NCBI RefSeq assembly: GCF_963966145.1
Contig: NC_091054.1
Span: forward strand, 3,410,001 to 3,474,000
Reading direction: 5' to 3'
Length of the DNA stretch: 64,000 nucleotides
Source: Tenebrio molitor
Taxonomy: Eukaryota; Arthropoda; Insecta; Coleoptera; Tenebrionidae
The notes beneath the pieces are model-generated. The model searched no databases, was not told the origin of the DNA, and saw only the letters and a program-made list of their open reading frames with translations. Positions within the stretch are counted from its first letter, which is position 1, and each line of letters opens with the position of its first letter. Positions 59,158 through 64,000 of the stretch are shown one piece after another. A program made the translations under genes and the position numbers.

Positions 59158-59345
59158 AGAAATATTTACAATACAAGTGGGATAAGAGCATTATTAACAA
59201 ACGCGTGCGAAATTTGCACAACGAGGCGAAGCCGAGTTGTGTAATCGCACAAGTGTGTTATGATGTACAATATTGATTAATTGGTTGTTATTATAAAAAA
59301 GCGTGCGGTAATGAAAATGCGTGCGATGAAGTTCTTATCTTACGC
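59158..59345. mobile_element. Hairpin block, copy 2, with outer arms
   Basis: Repeats 54523-54625, apex CAAC-GA-GGC-GAA-GCC-GA-GTTG at 59219-59239. The sequence continues to GCGTGCGATGAAGTTCTTAT, which pairs loosely with GATAAGAGCATTATTAACAA and suggests a foldback ending near 59345. Confidence 0.65.
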
Positions 59346-60560
59346 AAAATGGATGGAATAAGAATTTACAAAATAAACTTTACAATAGTCCAATGACGTT
59401 TGTCCGTTTTTGTTCCGTTTTCCTCCAGTTGACAGTTACTTAATAACGTAATAAAACAACGTACGGTCGCAATTAACTGAAAGTTAAATTTTCAACTATA
59501 ATCTCAGCTGTACAATATAAATGATAAATGTACACATTAGCGTGAGTGTTGGATGAATTTTAAAATTTATTTGCAACGATACGTTTCATAAGCTGGAATA
59601 TAAACGTTGTTCCGACATTACAGAGCACTTAATTTATTGACCACATAGCATTAGTCACGTTTGATTAATAAAACAGTGTAGCAGATGTTACATAAATGTC
59701 ATCGCTTAGTGTGGCATAAAAGTGCAAATTTGATCAGATTAATGTTTAATCAAAGAAGAATAAAGCAAGGCAAGGTTTAAAATTATGACATGGATTTAGC
59801 AAGCTAAAAAAAGTGTTGGTGTATTGTGTGTGGCGTAATTATGAAAATACAATACGAACAATAAAGCGCACGCTATATGCCGTGTAATTTTGTATTAATT
59901 GAGGCGTTCCGTGATGATAATTGAATTGAAAACTGTCCGTTTCAGCGGGATCGTATGTTTCAGCAATTAATTTCATTTCCGAATCGTATTTGAACTTATT
60001 GCTCACATAATAAATGAAATGAATCTACAGAAACCAGTTGTCAATCAATACTGTCGAAATCTTTTCACATCTTCAAGGAAGATTACGACGACTTACAACT
60101 GAGGACAATCTCACTAAATTGTTTGAAAATAAAAATTCAATTTCAGGCTTTGTCACAAATCTTTTTTCTACATAATCAATTAAATTGGCTCGAAATGCTC
60201 CACTTCGAGGTATCGTAAATCTCGGATGTACACATATTGTATCTGAGACGTTTTTCTGATAAATGTGACGTTTACTGAAGAGTGAAATCAATTCTTTGAG
60301 ATATTTGAAAGATTTCTTAGTCGCTATTATGTCCCAGTAATGGCAGCTTTTCTGTACGAGATAAATGAAGATGTCCAGGACATTCAGTTATCAAGTTGAG
60401 AATTTTATATTTATATTCGAGCCAAACAGGTCAAACAAATTAACAAATTCATAACTTGAATAAAAGATAATTGAGGCCTTTAATAGTTTAGCACATTATT
60501 TTTTAGACACCCTCAATCAAAACGGTAATTTTACGTACTCATAAGCGGACGAAAAGTTAA
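59346..60560. other. AT-rich intronic sequence
   Basis: Nothing recognised on either strand. Confidence 0.5.
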
Positions 60561-60660
60561 TTTTTTTCGGACGCACTTTTTCGGACGCACTTTTTTGGAC
60601 GCATTTTTTCGGACGCACTTTTTTGGACGCACTTTTTCGGACGCACTTTTTCGGACGCTG
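60561..60660. repeat. 14-bp tandem repeat, seven copies
   Basis: GGACGC recurs at exactly 14-bp spacing (60569, 60583, 60597, 60611, 60625, 60639, 60653) in units close to GGACGCACTTTTTC, with C/T variation. Confidence 0.92.
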
Positions 60661-62892
60661 ACCATCTGTTGGTCTGTTTAGCAAGTTAGCAACGAAACCG
60701 ACAAAACTGTCCTGTCCAAAAACATTTGCAGCAAATTATGTTATGAATAAGAATTTTACAATTCGACAATATTTCTAGCCGTAGGCATAAGCATAATTAG
60801 TTCCAGACGTTTAAAACAAAAGAAAAATGTTTATAAACTCGTTAATACAAAAACTGAAGCTTCTGATTTATGGCGGCGTCGTCCTGGCAAATGATTTTTC
60901 TTGCTAACAATAAATAAATTAAAACAAATGATCCGAAACTTTCCTTAGAACCATGATGGCAATAATCAGACCAACTTCAATTAACTTCTTACCTCGTCTG
61001 AAGCGTTCCACTTGGGAGAGTCGCCGACGGCAATAAATCTTCAACGAGATTAACATTTTAATTTCATCCGTTTTCGACTTCTTTCAAAAACTGTTTATTA
61101 ACATACGACACAACGAACAACGCTTCGCATTTAATTAGCAGCGAGCAGTGCAATACACCATACACGTAATTAAAAACCTGATTCGAAGAGTCGAAGAGAA
61201 TCAACAGAAAAGTTTGTTAACTTGAGGGAACTCGAGCTTTTCAAACTTTCAAACGTGCCTATCATTTTCGTGTAAAAATTCCCGGCGGGCGCGCTTAAAG
61301 CTCTCGAAATTGAGACGTGGGCTAAGAGATTGTTTATGCAAAATTCGAACAGACTGGATTTCCATCAACCAAAAAGTTAGAATTGCAAAAGATCAATTTC
61401 ATAGGACGAAATAAGCAGCAAAAAAGATTACACTTGGGCTTGTTTTTGGGGCATAATTTAGGCGGGGGTTGATAGCCAATTTATTTTTAAAGCATCGTAA
61501 ATGTCACATAAAATTTAAAAACGAGTTTTTAAACGATATCGTGTGCTTGGATTAATTGCCTAAACAGGTAGTTTACCCACTAGCAAATTATTTAGTGAGG
61601 TATGTGGAGAGTCGCGACGCAATATTGTCTTTCATAACCCATGAAATATTTCTCCATTGTTTCGAAACAGTCGAGAGGAATTTGCAGTGTGCGATATTGG
61701 AAAGAAAAAATCTGAAATCCTCCGACGGTGAGGTCTACAAGAACTCCAACATTTCGAGGAGCTCAGTACAGTTAGGAAAATATGTTTAATAAAAGTAGCA
61801 TCCATGAAAACTGGTGCATTGCGTCTGTTGAAAAAAACAGAATTGGCAATTTCTCTATGTAATATTTGTATTTGGTTTTCTAAAGTCTACGGTTCAGCTT
61901 AATACGTTTATCTTTTCGATTGAGCTAGGCTAAGAATTTTGCAGGGACTTGAATCGCTCGACCAAAAGAAATCACAAAGTGTCAGGTCAGGGCAATGACG
62001 AGGAAGATCTAATAATTCACTTTAAAGTACCTTCGAAAAGTATTTGTTGCGCGGTATGATTACTCTCTAAAACTCATTCCGACTATTTAGTTTATTATCC
62101 GGCTCGAAGGACCGATTTCGTTAAACGTACAGAGATCGAGTAATTCAGGTGGGAAAAGCAAGTAATTAAAAGTGTGGTCCGCCGTGGCGAGTTATGCAAA
62201 ACTTCCGCCTCCAACCCTGCTAAAAAATTCATAGGATTCTGGACCGGGGTGTATAACACGCGATTCCCTCAGAAACCTTCCTCATTAACTAAACCCTTTG
62301 AAATTCAAAAGTTATTAACGTCCCATCATCCATCTCGATTCACGATCGCTGTCATCGACACTTCTACATTGTCGTGTCATTTCCTCCCCTTCCACCAGAA
62401 AAACCCTTCGTATCGTTTATCTTATTATAAAGTGTTGGAATCGATGCGAATACGTGTCTGATCATATATTGCTTTCGCAATCCTTCCATCACAAAAGACC
62501 TCCTTTTAAGTTGGTACTTTTCGATAAGAGACGTGCCTGTCAGACGTCAAATTTGTTTGCTCCTCGCTTTATTGGAGGCTTCTCCACTTGCGGAGCTTAA
62601 GTAGTTCCGTGTTGGCCTTAATGACGGCGGCGCAACGCGCTGTCGCCATTTTGCGGGGTATGAATTTTTTTCGCATTAACGAGCTTTACTCACTCGAGAG
62701 ATCTCACTTACATTGCACATTTTATCATAACAGTGTTACCTTGATAGTCTTAGTTTCTCCAATCGTCTGATTGAATCTAGCCCATAGAGAAAAATAAAAA
62801 ACACAAAAAACAAAATAAACAGAATTGAGATGAAGAATTTTACGCATCCTGTTTCATTTTGATTTGTTACATATTTTTTTTTTATATATACA
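60661..62892. other. Intronic sequence, nothing supported
   Basis: AT-rich, becoming GC-richer at about 62150-62700. ORFs near 61556 and 62174 start at non-ATG codons and match nothing I recognise. Confidence 0.45.
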
Positions 62893-63178
62893 GTAAAAGT
62901 AACCTATTGGAAATATGCTTTAAAACAAGGAAACCGCATTGGCGTACATTTTTTAAAACATGATATACAAGGTGTTTTTTTAAAATGTGCCGAAATTTTA
63001 CCTACGAGGTTCTTTGACAACGTAGAAGACTAAAAGCAATTAAAAAAAATTATAGCTCAAAAAATAAATGTCATTTTATTTTTTGACATTGAATTTTTTA
63101 GATATTTTTTCCGAGTTCTAGATGAAGCCAGTAGCTCGTGGTTAAAATATCTGTACAACTTTCAATAACACCCTGTAT
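62893..63178. mobile_element. Family A fragment (right half, copy 4)
   Basis: AAGTAACCTATTGGAAATAT through the right arm GAAGCCAGTAGCTCGTGG and terminal ACACCCTGTATA. The left half is missing. Confidence 0.8.
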
Positions 63179-63433
63179 AATTTAACGTCTAATTGCTTTT
63201 AATTTAATTTTCTTAATTTTAAATTTAATTTAGAAGATTATCTATTTTGTAAAACAAAGTAGCACCAAAGTTTTAATCCAATCGTGGCTCGGGTATTGGA
63301 AAAAAGTGACAAATAAATGAAATAAGCAAAATTATAGCTTATCAAGCTGTAATTTTAGGTTAGATATTATTATTTGATACTTGTCAACAAAAAATTACTT
63401 ACTCGGAGTAGTATTTGTTTTGTAAATGTACAT

Positions 63434-63699
63434 ACAGGGTGTTTTTTAAATGGTAGTACAAAAAAAAAAACTGGTGAGGTGAGGATGAGTAGATCTATTG
63501 TCAGTACTCTGTTGAATTAAAACGTAATTGAGGTTGTCAAGCAACAATAATAATTTTGTTGTATTTTTGTCAATAGCATTGTCGGGTTGCCATGGTTTAA
63601 CTTATTGTTTAGCTGAAAAAAAGAATGTTTTCTTGACTCTTTAGAATCTCCATATGACCCAGGTTTTTTTTGTACTAGCAATTAAAAAACACCCTGTAT
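63434..63699. mobile_element. MITE, ACAGGGTG type (266 bp)
   Basis: ACAGGGTGTTTTTTAAATGG and CAATTAAAAAACACCCTGTA ends. The repeat continues as TAGTACAAAAAAAA / TTTTTTTTGTACTAG. Confidence 0.85.
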
Positions 63700-63898
63700 A
63701 ATAAAAATAATATTTTGTAATTATCAAACTCACGATACATTATCAAATATAAATGATATCCTCGCGCCTGTTCACATATTAATGATCCACCACCTGTTGA
63801 TGTATGTTAAACAATAAATATCCCTATAATCCTAATGTAGTGTCTAGAGACAAAGTTGGCACAAAATAATAGTATGTATATTATTCAACGAGCGAGTT

Positions 63899-63979
63899 GT
63901 GATGGCTATGAGGATGATTTTGTGTCACGAGCCGAAGGCGAGTGACGTAATTCATCCGAGTGAGTAATAGCCATTACAA
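63899..63979. repeat. Foldback with GA/GA hairpin and GAA triloop
   Basis: GTGATGGCTAT pairs with ATAGCCATTAC, ATGATT with AATTCAT, and the apex at 63926-63944 is CAC-GA-GCC-GAA-GGC-GA-GTG. It may extend past the window end. Confidence 0.75.
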
Positions 63980-64000
63980 TATTCTTATATTCGGAGAATT

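Larger units (their letters stand above)
55742..64000 (+). other. Probable first intron of the third gene
   Basis: Begins with GTAAGAAG and runs off the window. Contains family C copy 5, family B copy 3, a hairpin block, a 14-bp tandem repeat, a family A fragment, an ACAGGGTG-type MITE and a foldback at the end. A GC-richer part at about 62150-62700 shows no exon I can support. Confidence 0.4.

Noticed and set aside
62174..62461. 95-codon ORF in the third gene's presumed intron
   Set aside because: Starts at GTG, no splice-bounded frame, no recognised domain.
1..64000. CRISPR arrays, bacterial operons, rho-independent terminators
   Set aside because: The sequence is eukaryotic with spliced genes; no regularly spaced repeat-spacer array was seen.

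Overview
The window is eukaryotic nuclear DNA from an insect, most likely a beetle. That assignment is inference, from an insect-type PDE11, Tc1/mariner-like transposase remnants and dense short inverted-repeat elements. Coding exons are GC-rich islands with C/G in third codon positions. Introns and spacers are AT-rich.

Layout. (1) 1-5489: upstream region with a CpG-rich block (about 640-2110, containing a perfect CRE) and a second GC-rich block (about 4840-5620) that holds a TATA-like box, upstream ORFs and the first PDE11 coding exon. (2) 5490-44021, + strand: a 13-exon gene for a dual cAMP/cGMP phosphodiesterase of the PDE11 family. The joined CDS is 2,796 nt (931 codons plus stop), every intron is GT-AG and every phase matches. 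It has an N-myristoylation-like start, two GAF domains and a complete class I HD phosphodiesterase domain. The 3'UTR runs to about 44870. (3) 44871-49998: spacer with a decayed transposase gene, a 5S rRNA-like sequence and several foldback elements. (4) 50075-51944, + strand: a two-exon gene for a secreted, cysteine-free Arg/Ser/Glu-rich repeat protein that I do not recognise. (5) 52064-55300: a mobile-element cluster with nested insertions and duplicated blocks. (6) 55367-64000: a TATA promoter and first exon of a third + strand gene, then what is probably its first intron, running off the window.

PDE11 would hydrolyse cAMP and cGMP, with the GAF domains as the probable regulatory ligand sites. 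Two perfect CRE palindromes near its 5' exons suggest, but do not prove, feedback by cAMP signalling. The secreted repeat protein and the third gene have no visible link to it.

The main unusual signals are: a shared DNA-hairpin architecture (tandem GA/GA mismatch beneath a short GC stem, mostly capped by a GNA triloop) at the centre of several otherwise different foldback elements; the secreted repeat protein with a 143-residue tandem duplication; a duplicated block carrying exon-like pieces; and possible alternative or extended N-termini of PDE11.
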